A DNA stretch of 64,000 bases from assembly GCA_003265685.1 (NCBI GenBank), contig KZ836107.1, positions 53,330 through 117,329 of the forward strand, read 5' to 3'. The notes under the pieces were generated by a model. The model saw only the letters and a program-made list of their open reading frames with translations, had not been told where the DNA came from and made no database searches. The translations under genes and the position numbers were made by a program. Shown here piece after piece: positions 27,121 through 35,824 of the stretch; position 1 is the stretch's first letter, and the number at the start of each line of letters is the position of its first letter. This DNA comes from Piscinibacter caeni (lineage in GTDB: Bacteria; Pseudomonadota; Gammaproteobacteria; Burkholderiales; Burkholderiaceae_C).

Positions 27121-27504
27121 ATGCCGTGCTCAGCGCGCCTGCTGTCCGTCGCCGTCCTTGCGTGCATGGCGGAGGCCAGTCCGGCGCAGCGGCAACTCGT
27201 CGAGGTGACGCTGCCGAACGACCGCCCCCTGGTCCGCCAGTTGACGGCGCCACCGGGCGAGTTCATCGAGCTGTGCACCAGGCTGCGGCCCGGACGAGCG
27301 CTCGACTGGGCCTTCGAATCCGAAGCGCCCGTCGCATTCAACACCCACTTCCACGAGGGCGGCGCAGTGAAGTACCCGGAAAGCCTCTCGGCGATCATGG
27401 CGGCAAGGGGCCGCCTCGCGCCGAGCGCGAGCCATGACTACTGCTGGTTGTGGTCCAACCCCGGTGCCGAGCCCGTGAACATCCGGGTGCGGATCACCCC
27501 TTGA
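27121..27504 (+). CDS. Exported protein of unknown function beside czcS
   Basis: A 127-residue protein. I choose ATG 27121 because GAGGAG precedes it and the product starts with a signal-like segment (MPCSARLLSVAVLACMAEASPA). The mature part is beta-rich, with blocks RPLVRQLTAPPGEFIELCTRL, NTHFHEGGAVKYPE and SHDYCWLWSNPG, ending in VNIRVRITP. His and Cys in the middle blocks could bind metal. It lies 77 bp behind czcS on the same strand and ends 13 bp from the convergent dsbA-like gene. I do not recognise the family. Confidence 0.6.
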   Translation: MPCSARLLSVAVLACMAEASPAQRQLVEVTLPNDRPLVRQLTAPPGEFIELCTRLRPGRALDWAFESEAPVAFNTHFHEGGAVKYPESLSAIMAARGRLAPSASHDYCWLWSNPGAEPVNIRVRITP

Positions 27505-27516
27505 ACCGCCGCTTGT

Positions 27517-28173
27517 TCAGCGAGTGCCAGCCTTCTTGAGTTCTTGCTCGACGAGCGCCTTCAACTGCGCCTCGCCGAACTCACGCAGCGGTGTGCCGTT
27601 GACGAAGAAGCCGGGGGTCCGATCCACCTTCAGGGCCTGCATGTCGGCAATGTCCTGCCGCAGCACCTGGGCGACGGCCGGGCCGTCGGCATCCGCCCTG
27701 GCCTTTGCCATGTCGAGCCCGATGTCACCGATGAGGTCCCAGATCATCTGCGGCTGCGGGCGATCATGCGCGGCCCACTGCGGCTGCGCGGCCAGTGCGC
27801 GCTCGAGCGCCTCCCAGTACTTGCCCTGCTGCCGCGCCGCCTCGAGGATCTTGACCGCCGTGTCGGACCCGTGGTGCAGCGGTGCATAGCGCACCACCAG
27901 CCTGACCTGGCCGAAGCTCGCGTTGACCATCTGCTTGACGATCGGATAGAAGGCCCGGCAGGTCTCGCAGGACGGATCGAAGAACTCGACGATCGTCACC
28001 TTGGCCGCCGGATTGCCGAAAACGGGCGAGTGCGGCCTGACCAGTGCCTCGCTGTTCGCCTGCGCCGCCTGCTTCACTTCCTGGTTCGCGCGGTTCGTGA
28101 AGACCACGACGCCGGCCACGAAAGCCAGAACCACCGCCGCGACAGTGCCCAGCACGATCCATTTCCTGCTCAT
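27517..28173 (-). CDS. Membrane-anchored DsbA-like thiol oxidoreductase
   Basis: A 218-residue thioredoxin-fold protein with an N-terminal anchor (WIVLGTVAAVVLAFVAGVVVF, about 5-25). The active site is CETC (Cys69/72) in EFFDPSCETCRAF, and the cis-Pro motif is RTPGFFVNG. It should form or shuffle disulfides in the periplasm with the adjacent DsbB. The ATG at 28173 follows GAGGG and overlaps the dsbB stop by 4 bp. It is the last gene of the cadA operon. The link to metal resistance may be protection of periplasmic thiols from Cd, Zn or Pb; this is inference from the operon. Confidence 0.87.
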   Translation of the reverse strand: MSRKWIVLGTVAAVVLAFVAGVVVFTNRANQEVKQAAQANSEALVRPHSPVFGNPAAKVTIVEFFDPSCETCRAFYPIVKQMVNASFGQVRLVVRYAPLHHGSDTAVKILEAARQQGKYWEALERALAAQPQWAAHDRPQPQMIWDLIGDIGLDMAKARADADGPAVAQVLRQDIADMQALKVDRTPGFFVNGTPLREFGEAQLKALVEQELKKAGTR

Positions 28174-28628
28174 GTTCTTGCCCTCGCTCTTGCCACCCAC
28201 AACGTAACCAGGATTCCCGTGAACGCCGCCAGCGACAGCAAGGGAATCGGCACCACGCCGGCCACCTGGACGTCGGCGTCGGCGCAGGACGTTCCCTTGC
28301 CGCACGGCACCAGCCCTTCGGACACCACGCCCCAGAAGACCAGCAGGTGGTAGGCGGCGATCCCCCATCCCACGCCGGCCAGCGGCAGTGCGTAGCGAAC
28401 GCTGCGCGCATCCGACGCGAACAGGCCCATGCCGAGCACCAGCACCAGCGGGAACATCGCGATGCGCTGGTACCAGCACAGCACGCAGGGTGTCTTGCCC
28501 ATCACCTCGCCCAGAAACAACGCGCCGGCCGTGGCCAGCAGCGCCAGCAGCCAGGCCAGGAACAGCGGCGTCCAGAACGCGGCGTTCCGGCTGTTGCCAT
28601 GCCGGGCAACCGGCTGTTCTTCGCTCAT
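28170..28628 (-). CDS. dsbB: DsbB-like quinone-linked disulfide formation protein
   Basis: A 152-residue inner-membrane protein that reoxidises DsbA-type partners with quinone. Four hydrophobic helices are visible. The first periplasmic loop has PCVLC (Cys48/51) followed by WYQR, and the second has PCGKGTSC (Cys109/115). Together these are the redox Cys pairs of DsbB. It overlaps both neighbours by 4 bp (PCuAC gene before, dsbA-like gene after), so all three are translationally coupled. The short C-terminus ends in Arg/Ala repeats. Confidence 0.9.
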   Translation of the reverse strand: MSEEQPVARHGNSRNAAFWTPLFLAWLLALLATAGALFLGEVMGKTPCVLCWYQRIAMFPLVLVLGMGLFASDARSVRYALPLAGVGWGIAAYHLLVFWGVVSEGLVPCGKGTSCADADVQVAGVVPIPLLSLAAFTGILVTLWVARARART

Positions 28629-29086
28629 CGTGTCGGTGGCGCGAAGCCAGCCGTCGCGTTCACCTCGACCTTCGACACGCTGCCGTCGGCCGCCGTGAAC
28701 GAGAGCGTCAGGGGCACGCGCTCGCCCGCCTTGAGCTGCTTCTTCAGGTCCATCATCATGACGTGCAGGCCGCCCGACCTCAGCTCGATGGTCTGACCGG
28801 CCTTCAAGGGCACGCGATCGGCGGGCCGCATCCGCATGATGTCCTTGTCCAGCCACATCTCGTGCACTTCGACGATGTCGGCGACCGGCGAACTGGCGCC
28901 CGTCAGCACGACGTCTTTCTGGGCGGTCAGCCGCATGAAGGCGCCGGTGGCCGACTGGTTCGGCACGGTGGCGCGCGCCCAGGCGCCATCGACGGTCACC
29001 TGCGCATGCACCGCCGACACCGCGCCCACAGCCAGCAGCGCGGCGAGGCAGTGGGACATCACACGACTCAGAAGAGGAAAGCTCAT
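28625..29086 (-). CDS. PCuAC-family periplasmic copper chaperone
   Basis: A 153-residue periplasmic Cu(I) chaperone. The signal (PLLSRVMSHCLAALLAVGAVSAVHA) ends near residue 28. The mature domain matches the PCuAC metal motif exactly: His75, ten residues, Met86, 21 residues, His108, one residue, Met110 (in EVHEMW, MRMRP and LHVMMMD). Such proteins deliver copper to cytochrome oxidase or buffer periplasmic copper. Its presence in a cadmium-type operon is notable. The start used is ATG 29086; a later ATG at 29059 would leave a shorter signal. Its stop overlaps dsbB. Confidence 0.88.
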   Translation of the reverse strand: MSFPLLSRVMSHCLAALLAVGAVSAVHAQVTVDGAWARATVPNQSATGAFMRLTAQKDVVLTGASSPVADIVEVHEMWLDKDIMRMRPADRVPLKAGQTIELRSGGLHVMMMDLKKQLKAGERVPLTLSFTAADGSVSKVEVNATAGFAPPTR

Positions 29087-29129
29087 CTCGACATTCTCGC
29101 CCCGGGATCCGTTGGAGGCGCTTGCGGAC

Positions 29130-29681
29130 TCACGTCGCACCTCCTCGGCCGGCTTCGCGCGAATCGGCCCTTGGCCGGAACGAGGCCAGCACGAGCAGCA
29201 CCGCGCTGCCGACGATGAAGATGTCCGCCAGATTGAAGGCAGGCCAGTGCATGCCGCGCCAATGAAGGTCGAGGTAGTCGACCACGGTGCCGATGCGCAG
29301 CCGGTCGACGACATTGCCGAGCGCGCCGCCGATCAGGCCCACGTAGGCGGCCGTTTCGAGTCGGCTGCGAACGCCGCGCCACAGCAGCACGGCGAGTGCC
29401 ACGCTGACGGCCAGGCCGAACGCGGTGAGCGCATGGCGTTGCCAGCCACCCGCGTCGGCGAGGAACGAGAACGACGCGCCGGGGTTGAGGACATGGACAA
29501 GATTGAACCAGGCGGCGACGGTGATGCCTTCGCCCAGCGACAGATTCGCGGCGACCACCCACTTGATGCCCTGATCCAGCACGAGAAGCAAGGCGGCGAC
29601 GCCCATCAGCAGCCACCAGCGGCCACGCGGGGCCGCGGCCGCCGCGCGTGGTTCGACAAGGCCGACGGATGCGGGCGTCAT
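29130..29681 (-). CDS. lspA: Signal peptidase II, accessory copy
   Basis: A 183-residue lipoprotein signal peptidase with four membrane helices. The two catalytic Asp residues are in GNVVDRL (about 126) and FNLADIF (about 153), and GASFSFLA is also typical. The N-terminal extension (about 20 residues, Ala-rich) is longer than in housekeeping LspA. Extra lspA copies beside cadmium/lead ATPases are well known, for example in pbr and cad clusters. The several lipoproteins in this window are possible substrates. It overlaps the DUF3703 gene by 4 bp. Confidence 0.92.
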   Translation of the reverse strand: MTPASVGLVEPRAAAAAPRGRWWLLMGVAALLLVLDQGIKWVVAANLSLGEGITVAAWFNLVHVLNPGASFSFLADAGGWQRHALTAFGLAVSVALAVLLWRGVRSRLETAAYVGLIGGALGNVVDRLRIGTVVDYLDLHWRGMHWPAFNLADIFIVGSAVLLVLASFRPRADSREAGRGGAT

Positions 29682-29992
29682 CGGTCGCGGTCCTCGATCA
29701 GCCGCTCGAGATCGGGCGGGATTGCCATCGGCTTGAACGCACTGACGTTCGAGCCGCCGGTGTTGCCGATCGGCAGGCGGCCGACCAGATGGCCCACCGG
29801 CACCAACGCGATGCGCATCAACTGGCCCGTCACTTCGCGCCGGTCGCCAGCCGCCCAGCCGATCCGAAGCATCTGCCAGTGCACCCGCACATGCGGCACG
29901 AAGTCGAGTTGCCCGAGCACATGCGCGCGCTCGAGGGCCGCGAACGCGCTGTTGGCGTCGCCGGCGGAGCGATGCCGGGCGGCTTCGGCCAT
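29678..29992 (-). CDS. DUF3703 protein
   Basis: A 104-residue soluble protein with the DUF3703 core AFAALERAHVLGQLDFVPHVRVHWQML. His residues in that block may bind metal. These proteins recur next to cadA/czcD-like genes, but their job is not known. The ATG at 29992 has GAGG 5 bases upstream. In-frame sequence with family likeness (RRIAAFEAA) continues a little upstream towards the cadA stop, so a non-ATG start up to 40 bp earlier is possible. It follows cadA in the same reading frame after a gap of 45 bp. Confidence 0.75.
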   Translation of the reverse strand: MAEAARHRSAGDANSAFAALERAHVLGQLDFVPHVRVHWQMLRIGWAAGDRREVTGQLMRIALVPVGHLVGRLPIGNTGGSNVSAFKPMAIPPDLERLIEDRDR

Positions 29993-30037
29993 TGCGGCCT
30001 CGAAGGCCGCGATGCGACGGTGATCCCGTCGTTGTCG

Positions 30038-32299
30038 TCACTTGCTCTCCCCCTTCTTCAACAAGCGCAGGCCGTTCAGCACGACCAGCAGGCTCGCGCC
30101 CATGTCGGCGAACACCGCCATCCACATCGACGCGTTGCCGAACACCGCCAGCACCAGGAACACCGCCTTGATGCCCAGCGCCAGCGTGATGTTCTGCCAC
30201 AGCACGGCATGCGTGGACCGCGACAGCCGCACCGTCTCGGCGATGCGGCGCAGATCGTCGTTCATCACCACCACGTCGGCCGCTTCCATCGCGGTGTCGG
30301 TGCCGGCGGCGCCCATCGCCACGCCAATGTCGGCCTGCGCCAGCGCCGGCGCGTCGTTGATGCCGTCACCGGTCATCGCGGTCAGGCCATGTTCTGCCTG
30401 CAGCGCCTTGATCGCTTCGAGTTTGTCCTCGGGCAGCAGGTTCCCGCGCGCTACGTCGATCCCGGCCTCGTGCGCAATGGCGGTGGCCGTGGCCTGGTTG
30501 TCGCCGGTCAGCATCACCGGCGTGATGCCGAGTGCCTTGAGCGATGCCACCGCATCGCGCGACGACGGCTTGATCGTGTCGGCAACAGCGAACAAGGCGA
30601 CGGGGCCTGCGTCGGAGGCCAGCAGGCTGACGGTGCGACCCGCTTCCTCGTGCGTGCGCAAGGTGGCCTCGAGCGCCGGGGAGCATTGGCCACGCTCCTC
30701 GATCAGCCGGTGGTTGCCGAGCACGTAGACGGTTCCGCCGATGTCGGCCTGGACCCCGCGACCGGCGATGGCCTTGAAGTCCTTCGCTTCGACGCTGTTG
30801 GGGCGCAGACCCGCAGCGATGGCACGGGACACCGGATGGTCGGAGTGCCCTGCCAGCGCCGCGGCGATGTGCTCGGCGGCGGCAGCATCGGTCCCCGGAC
30901 CGAGCACCTCCCAGGCCACCAGCTTGGGCTTGCCCTCGGTGATCGTGCCGGTCTTGTCCAGCGCGATGGCCTTGAGCTTGCGCGCCTCTTCCAGATAGAT
31001 CCCGCCCTTGATCAAAATGCCGCGCCGCGCAGCGGCGGCCAGGCCGCTGACGATCGTCACGGGGGTCGAGATCACCAGCGCGCAGGGGCAGGCGATGACC
31101 AGCAGCACCAGCGCCTTGTAGACCGCCTGCATCCAGGTCCAGTCCAGCAACCAGGGGCCTAACAGCGCCACCGCCAACGCGATGACAAAGACCGCCGGCG
31201 TGTAGACGGCGGCAAAGCGATCGACGAAGCCCTGCGTGGGCGCGCGCGTGCCCTGCGCCTCCTCCACCGCGTGGATGATGCGCGCGAGCGTCGAGTTCGA
31301 CGCCAGTGCGTTGACCTCGAACTCGAAAGTGCCGGTCTCGTTGATCGTGCCGGCGAACACCGGATCGCCGACCGCTTTGTCCACCGGGATGCTCTCGCCG
31401 GTCACCGGCGCCTGGTTGATGCTGGAACTGCCGGCAGACACCACGCCGTCCATCGGCACGCGCTCGCCGGGCCGCACCCGCGCGACCGCACCCAGCGCCA
31501 CCGACGCGACCGGCACGGTCGCCCAGCTGCCGTCGGCCTGCCGCACCGAGGCTTCCTCGGGCGCCATGGCCAGCAAGCCCTTGATCGCGTTGCGGGCGCG
31601 ATCGACAGCACGCGCCTCGATCGCCTCCGCGATGGCGTAGAGCGCCATCACCATGGCGGCCTCCGGCCACTGGCCGATGGCGAACGCGCCCGTCACCGCC
31701 ACGGTCATCAGCGCATTGATGTTCAGCCGCCCACGGCGGAGTGCGGTCAGGCCCTTCTTGTAGACGTCGAACCCGGCCAGCCAGATCGCCGCGGCCGCCA
31801 CGGCGAGGCCCGCAGCCTTCCAGACCTGCGTGTCCGGGGCGAAGAAGCCGAGCACCTCCGCGCCCAGGGCCAGCAGCAGGGCACCGCCGAGCCGCCACGC
31901 CCCTTCCGATCCGGCGCCGTGCTCATGGTCCTCCGATTCGTGTCCCGCTTCGCTGGTCGAGCCAGCGCCCCTCTCCGACACCGGCTGCGGATCGAAGCCG
32001 GCCTTGCGGATCGCGGCCACGGCCTGTTCGACGGACGCAAGCGGCGCGTCGATGGCCAGCGTGCGCTGACCGAGCTGAAAGCTCATCGCGCGAATGTCGG
32101 CGATGTGCTCGACCGCGCGTCGGATATCCGACTCCTCGCTGGCACAGTCCATCGTCGGCACACGGAACCGGGCCCAACCGGCGGGTGTGGCGGCGCCCGC
32201 CGGCGCTGGCGCGGCGCGGGAGGACCCGTGACAGGCGCCGCAGGCGTCGGCGGGCTCGCTGGCGGCAGCGGATTTGGCGTGGGTATGGGTGGTGCTCAC
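30038..32299 (-). CDS. cadA: Cd2+/Zn2+/Pb2+-exporting P1B-type ATPase CadA
   Basis: A 753-residue inner-membrane ATPase. The N-terminus has a Cys/His group (DACGACHG) and a metal domain with MDCASEES (Cys52), the single-Cys form usual for Zn/Cd/Pb pumps in Burkholderiales. A His-rich stretch (HESEDHEHG) precedes the membrane part. The ion site CPCAL is at 404-408 and the phosphorylated DKTGT at 448-452. GDGINDAPAL is also present. Translation starts at GTG 32299 with AAGGAA upstream. It is first in an operon with DUF3703, lspA, a PCuAC gene, dsbB and a dsbA-like gene, driven by the promoter at 32327. Confidence 0.95.
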   Translation of the reverse strand: MSTTHTHAKSAAASEPADACGACHGSSRAAPAPAGAATPAGWARFRVPTMDCASEESDIRRAVEHIADIRAMSFQLGQRTLAIDAPLASVEQAVAAIRKAGFDPQPVSERGAGSTSEAGHESEDHEHGAGSEGAWRLGGALLLALGAEVLGFFAPDTQVWKAAGLAVAAAAIWLAGFDVYKKGLTALRRGRLNINALMTVAVTGAFAIGQWPEAAMVMALYAIAEAIEARAVDRARNAIKGLLAMAPEEASVRQADGSWATVPVASVALGAVARVRPGERVPMDGVVSAGSSSINQAPVTGESIPVDKAVGDPVFAGTINETGTFEFEVNALASNSTLARIIHAVEEAQGTRAPTQGFVDRFAAVYTPAVFVIALAVALLGPWLLDWTWMQAVYKALVLLVIACPCALVISTPVTIVSGLAAAARRGILIKGGIYLEEARKLKAIALDKTGTITEGKPKLVAWEVLGPGTDAAAAEHIAAALAGHSDHPVSRAIAAGLRPNSVEAKDFKAIAGRGVQADIGGTVYVLGNHRLIEERGQCSPALEATLRTHEEAGRTVSLLASDAGPVALFAVADTIKPSSRDAVASLKALGITPVMLTGDNQATATAIAHEAGIDVARGNLLPEDKLEAIKALQAEHGLTAMTGDGINDAPALAQADIGVAMGAAGTDTAMEAADVVVMNDDLRRIAETVRLSRSTHAVLWQNITLALGIKAVFLVLAVFGNASMWMAVFADMGASLLVVLNGLRLLKKGESK

Positions 32300-32326
32300 G
32301 GGTGCGTTCCTTGACTCATGGCCGCC

Positions 32327-32357
32327 ATTGAAAACCCTGAAGTCGGTGTAGAGTCAA
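32327..32357 (-). promoter_or_regulatory. MerR/CadR-type promoter of the cadA operon
   Basis: On the minus strand TTGACT (32352-32357) and TTCAAT (32327-32332) are separated by a 19-bp spacer containing a CadR/ZntR-like partial dyad (CTACACC ... CAGGGTT). The -10 element lies 27 bp upstream of the cadA GTG. The divergent cadR starts 28 bp from the -35 box. Confidence 0.8.
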
Positions 32358-32384
32358 GGCCCTCGATCCACGACGGAAAAGACG

Positions 32385-32828
32385 ATGCGCATCGGCGACC
32401 TGGCGGCATCGACCGGCACGGCGGTCGAGACCATTCGCTTCTACGAGCGTGAGGGCCTGATTCCCGCGGCGCAGCGCGCCGAGAACAACTACCGCGTGTA
32501 CACGGCTGCCCATGCCGAGCGGCTGGCGTTCATCCGCCATTGCCGCAACCTGGACATGACGCTGGACGAGATTCGGACGCTGTTGCGGCTGCGCGATGCG
32601 CCCTCGCAGGACTGCGGCGAGGTCAACGCACTGCTCGACGAGCACATTGGGCACGTGACCCACCGCATCCACGAACTGCGGACGCTGCAGAAGGAACTGA
32701 AAGCGCTGCGCGCGAGGTGCGGCACGCCGCATGCGATCGAGCAGTGCGGCATCCTCAACGAGCTCGACACCGCGGCCGCCCAGTCGACCTCCGCGTCACC
32801 ACATCGCCACATCCGCGGTACGCACTGA
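32385..32828 (+). CDS. cadR: Cd(II)/Pb(II)-responsive MerR-family regulator CadR
   Basis: A 147-residue MerR-family activator. The N-terminus MRIGDLAASTGTAVETIRFYEREGL is the CadR/PbrR winged helix. The three Cys residues used by CadR/PbrR for soft metals are present: one in PSQDCGEVN, one in RARCGTPH and one in EQCGIL. The C-terminus adds a His-containing tail (PHRHIRGTH), also seen in CadR proteins. It is transcribed away from cadA and should distort the 19-bp-spaced promoter at 32327-32357 when it binds Cd, Pb or Zn. Confidence 0.92.
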   Translation: MRIGDLAASTGTAVETIRFYEREGLIPAAQRAENNYRVYTAAHAERLAFIRHCRNLDMTLDEIRTLLRLRDAPSQDCGEVNALLDEHIGHVTHRIHELRTLQKELKALRARCGTPHAIEQCGILNELDTAAAQSTSASPHRHIRGTH

Positions 32829-32970
32829 GCCCCTGCCGCGGCGAACATGACGAAGCTGTCATGTTCCCGTTCAGCGGCTGTTGGAAAGCGGTTTCTACAG
32901 TCCCTTTCGATGCCAGCCCAGCGTGTGATCGCGCGCCGCCGGCACCTCTCCCACATCGAAAGGACTGAAC

Positions 32971-33315
32971 ATGCAATCGACCCATCGACTCCGCACCGCT
33001 GCTCTCGTTGCCTTGGGCGTGTTTCCCCTCGCGGGCTTCGCCGCCAACGGCAACACGTTCATGAACGGTCAGTCGATCTATGGGCAGCCGGCGGCGCAGG
33101 GTGCGCCGGTCCGCGTTGTCGACCTGGCGTCCACCGACCGGCTCAACGTCGCCTATGGCGAGAGCGTGACCTTCCGCAGCGGCACCAAGCAGTTCTCGTG
33201 GACCTTCGACGGGCTCGACCGCAGGTTCGTCGATGTGAACGAGATCGCACCGGCAGGCTTCGCTGGCACGCCCTTCGTCGTGTACGTCGGACGCAACCCG
33301 TCGAATCGCCGATAG
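32971..33315 (+). CDS. czcE: CzcE-family periplasmic metal-binding protein
   Basis: A 114-residue exported protein. The signal (RLRTAALVALGVFPLAGFA) is followed by a CzcE-like domain: VRVVDLASTDRLNVAYGE, SVTFRSGTKQFSWTFDG and FVVYVGRNP. CzcE of Cupriavidus metallidurans is a periplasmic copper-binding dimer encoded in the czc cluster. Here it lies far from czcCBA, behind cadR. The ATG follows AAAGGA. It is the last metal gene before the ICE part of the window, and ends 18 bp from the convergent recombinase-like gene. Confidence 0.82.
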   Translation: MQSTHRLRTAALVALGVFPLAGFAANGNTFMNGQSIYGQPAAQGAPVRVVDLASTDRLNVAYGESVTFRSGTKQFSWTFDGLDRRFVDVNEIAPAGFAGTPFVVYVGRNPSNRR

Positions 33316-33332
33316 GCAGCGGCGCCCGCCGC

Positions 33333-34271
33333 TTAGACCAGTTCCTGCACCAGGCTCGCCATGGTGGGTCGGGCTCGCGGAAACTGCTCGCGCACCGCGC
33401 TGCGTTCGCTGATGCCCAGCACCAGACCGACCTGCTCCTCATCGGCGCCGCGGTCGTACAGGCGCGCCACCACCGTGCGGCGGATCGACAGTGGCGTCGC
33501 CCACTCCAGCTCCGCGTAGCGGAACAGCTTGCGGTAGGTCTCGAGGATCGGGCGGCAGAGGCAGCGCCGCCGACCCTCGGCGCCGTACTGCGTGATGCGG
33601 AAGCCCTCGCCCGTTGCACTCCGGAACAAGGGTCCGTCCGGATCGAGACCTCGGTAGGCGCCGCCGTCCGCGATGCCGTGGCCCCGAGCCACTCGTTCCG
33701 CGAGGTAGGCGTCCAGTGTGTCGTCCAACTTGCGGCTGGCGAAGTAGAGCGGTCTTGGCTTCCCGGAAATGCTGGCGCTCGCCGGCAGTTCCGACTCTCG
33801 GCGCACCTCACCACCGGCCTGCAGGTAGTCACGCACGCGCAGCCGCACGATCTCCAGCGGGCGCGCGCCGGTGACGAACAGCGTGTAGAACAAGGCCACG
33901 TCGCGCGCGGGCTGGGCGCTGCGGCCGCGGATGCGCAACACCGCCCGGGCAATCTCGTCCGCGCTCACGACCCGATCCCCTTTCGGAGCGTGGCCCGCGG
34001 CAGGCTCGAACCGCTCCAGGGCGTGCAGGATAGCCTCGCGCCGCTCGCGCAGGCGCCGCACGAAAGCGGTGGCACCGTCGTTCATGCCCTCGATGCCCAC
34101 CTCCCTGCACAGGCGGATCGCCACCGCCTTGACGCGCCGCTCCACGGCGGTGCGCGTGATGCCGAAATCCGCGGCCACCGATTCGTAGGTGCGGCCGTCG
34201 ATCACCGCACGCAGCATGGCCACCGCCTGTATCGCGGCGGCCCCCGTGGAACCTGGTTCATCGTCTTCCAT
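33333..34271 (-). CDS. Tyrosine-recombinase-like protein with lost active-site residues
   Basis: A 312-residue protein. The ATG at 34271 has GGAGGG upstream. An N-terminal helix-turn-helix (TYESVAADFGITRTAVERRV, about 28-47) precedes a phage-integrase-like domain. The first catalytic Arg is in TGARPLEIVRLRVRDY (137). The second block reads LSIRRT (262-266), with Arg but no His, and the last block reads LVLGISERSAVREQF, where family members have GH(S/T) and the nucleophilic Tyr. Two active-site positions and the Tyr are thus replaced. It may be a DNA-binding regulator or decayed integrase rather than a working recombinase. Confidence 0.7.
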   Translation of the reverse strand: MEDDEPGSTGAAAIQAVAMLRAVIDGRTYESVAADFGITRTAVERRVKAVAIRLCREVGIEGMNDGATAFVRRLRERREAILHALERFEPAAGHAPKGDRVVSADEIARAVLRIRGRSAQPARDVALFYTLFVTGARPLEIVRLRVRDYLQAGGEVRRESELPASASISGKPRPLYFASRKLDDTLDAYLAERVARGHGIADGGAYRGLDPDGPLFRSATGEGFRITQYGAEGRRRCLCRPILETYRKLFRYAELEWATPLSIRRTVVARLYDRGADEEQVGLVLGISERSAVREQFPRARPTMASLVQELV

Positions 34272-34597
34272 GGCATGCCCTCCGACTGCTGTCGAACATG
34301 TCCATCGTTCCCAAGAGATCCCTGCGCGGACAGCCAAAACCACGCGGCCCGGCCAGAGGTATCGGCACTGGCTCATTCAACGGCGACCGCTGTCCATCAA
34401 TCTCCAATGGCAAGCAATTAGCGGTTTAGTTACCGGGTGCAACCCGAGCGCGCACATCGCGCCGTTTCCTGCGCCAATATCAACGAGCCACTCCATGGGA
34501 ACGTCGGTGTCGAAATGCTAAGTTGAACGCGTCGCGGCCGACCGACGTTTAGGGAGTTTCGTCGGCACGCAGAAACGCTGAATAGGGGGCGAAAAGA
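34272..34597. other. Intergenic region, recombinase-like gene / LysR gene
   Basis: About 325 bp between two divergent genes. No convincing coding frame is seen. It is a little richer in A and T around 34395-34440 than the flanks, as promoter DNA often is. A strong Shine-Dalgarno sequence for the LysR gene (AGGGGG) lies near 34583-34588. No att-like repeat could be identified. Confidence 0.4.
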
Positions 34598-35551
34598 ATG
34601 CTCGATCGCGATCAGCTGGAAACCTTCGCGACGGTGGCCGAAGCGCACAGCTTCGAGCGCGCCGCCGCATTGCTCAACATCACGCGCGGGGCGGTGTCAC
34701 AGCGCATCAAGGCCCTCGAGGAGTCGTTGACGACGGTGCTGCTGGTTCGCGAGAAGCCCGTTGTGCCGACTGCCGCGGGCGAGGTCCTGCTGCGCCACGT
34801 CAAGGCACTGCGCCTGCTCGAAGGCGCGACGCTGAACGAACTCAAGCCCCAGGCTGGCCCGCATGTGCCGGTTCCGTTGGCCATCGCGGTCAATGCCGAC
34901 TCACTCGCGACCTGGTTTACCCGTCCCTTGTGGGAGTTGCTGCTGCGCCGACAGGTGGCGCTGGAGATCGTCACCGACGACCAGGACCACACGTCGGGGC
35001 GCCTGGCACGTGGCGAGGTCATCGGCTGCGTGTCCACCGACGCCAAACCCGCGGGCGGCTTTCTGGCCGAATGCCTCGGCGCGATGGAGTACCGTTGCTA
35101 CGCCACGCCGGCCTTCGCAGCGGAGTACTTTCCGAACGGACTGAACGTGCAGGCAGTTCTCGTCGCGCCAGCGATCCTGTTCAACCGGAAGGATTCACTG
35201 CACGACGACTTCCTGAAGCGGCGCTTCGGCTTCGCCGTCGACCGCTACCCACGCCACTACCTGCCCTCGCCGATGATCCTGCTGGAGGGTGTTGCCGCCG
35301 GGATCGGTTATGGGCTGGTGCCGAGCCTGCAGGCTGCCGGGGCAGCCGGGCGCGGCGACCTTGTCGACCTCGCACCCGAAGAGCCGGTGCTCGTCAACCT
35401 GCACTGGCACCACTGGGAAATGGAGCCGCCGCTCTCGCGCGAGATCACGAACCTCGTCGTCGGCCATGCACACGCCCAACTGCTGCCGCGCGGGGCCCAA
35501 GAGCCCCCTAAGGCGGCAGCATCAGCGCCGAAGGACGCCAACGCAGACTGA
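34598..35551 (+). CDS. LysR-family regulator, ArgP-like
   Basis: A 317-residue LysR-type regulator. The N-terminal winged helix begins MLDRDQLETFATVAEAHSFERAAALLNITRGAVSQRI. The effector domain looks like the ArgP/IciA subgroup, with phrases such as AIAVNADSLATWF and GVAAGIGYGLVP. A polar Ala/Pro tail follows. LysR regulators with this look occur on ICEs of the ICEclc group (BisR, TciR). With AlpA at 36244 and FlhDC-like genes at 43715, this could be the upper regulator of transfer competence. That role is inference; plain ArgP-type amino-acid control is the alternative. Confidence 0.83.
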   Translation: MLDRDQLETFATVAEAHSFERAAALLNITRGAVSQRIKALEESLTTVLLVREKPVVPTAAGEVLLRHVKALRLLEGATLNELKPQAGPHVPVPLAIAVNADSLATWFTRPLWELLLRRQVALEIVTDDQDHTSGRLARGEVIGCVSTDAKPAGGFLAECLGAMEYRCYATPAFAAEYFPNGLNVQAVLVAPAILFNRKDSLHDDFLKRRFGFAVDRYPRHYLPSPMILLEGVAAGIGYGLVPSLQAAGAAGRGDLVDLAPEEPVLVNLHWHHWEMEPPLSREITNLVVGHAHAQLLPRGAQEPPKAAASAPKDANAD

Positions 35552-35824
35552 CCTGGGGACCCCTTCCGCGCCGGCACGTCCGGCCCCCCCTCCCCCGGGC
35601 GGCGACGCATCGCGCGCCCCACCGGCTTCGCGCCAGTGGAAACGCTTCTGCAAAGGCCCGGGTATCGACGCTAGCAGCGCACTACGCCACGCGGAGGGCG
35701 TTTAGCAACTTTGGCCCTCGGTGAGCTTCGCTAAACCGCGACCTCGAACCGGGAGAAGCCTCGCCGAGTCCTCATAATCAGTTACAGAAACCAGCCTTCC
35801 CACACACGCAAAGGAGAGCCCCGG

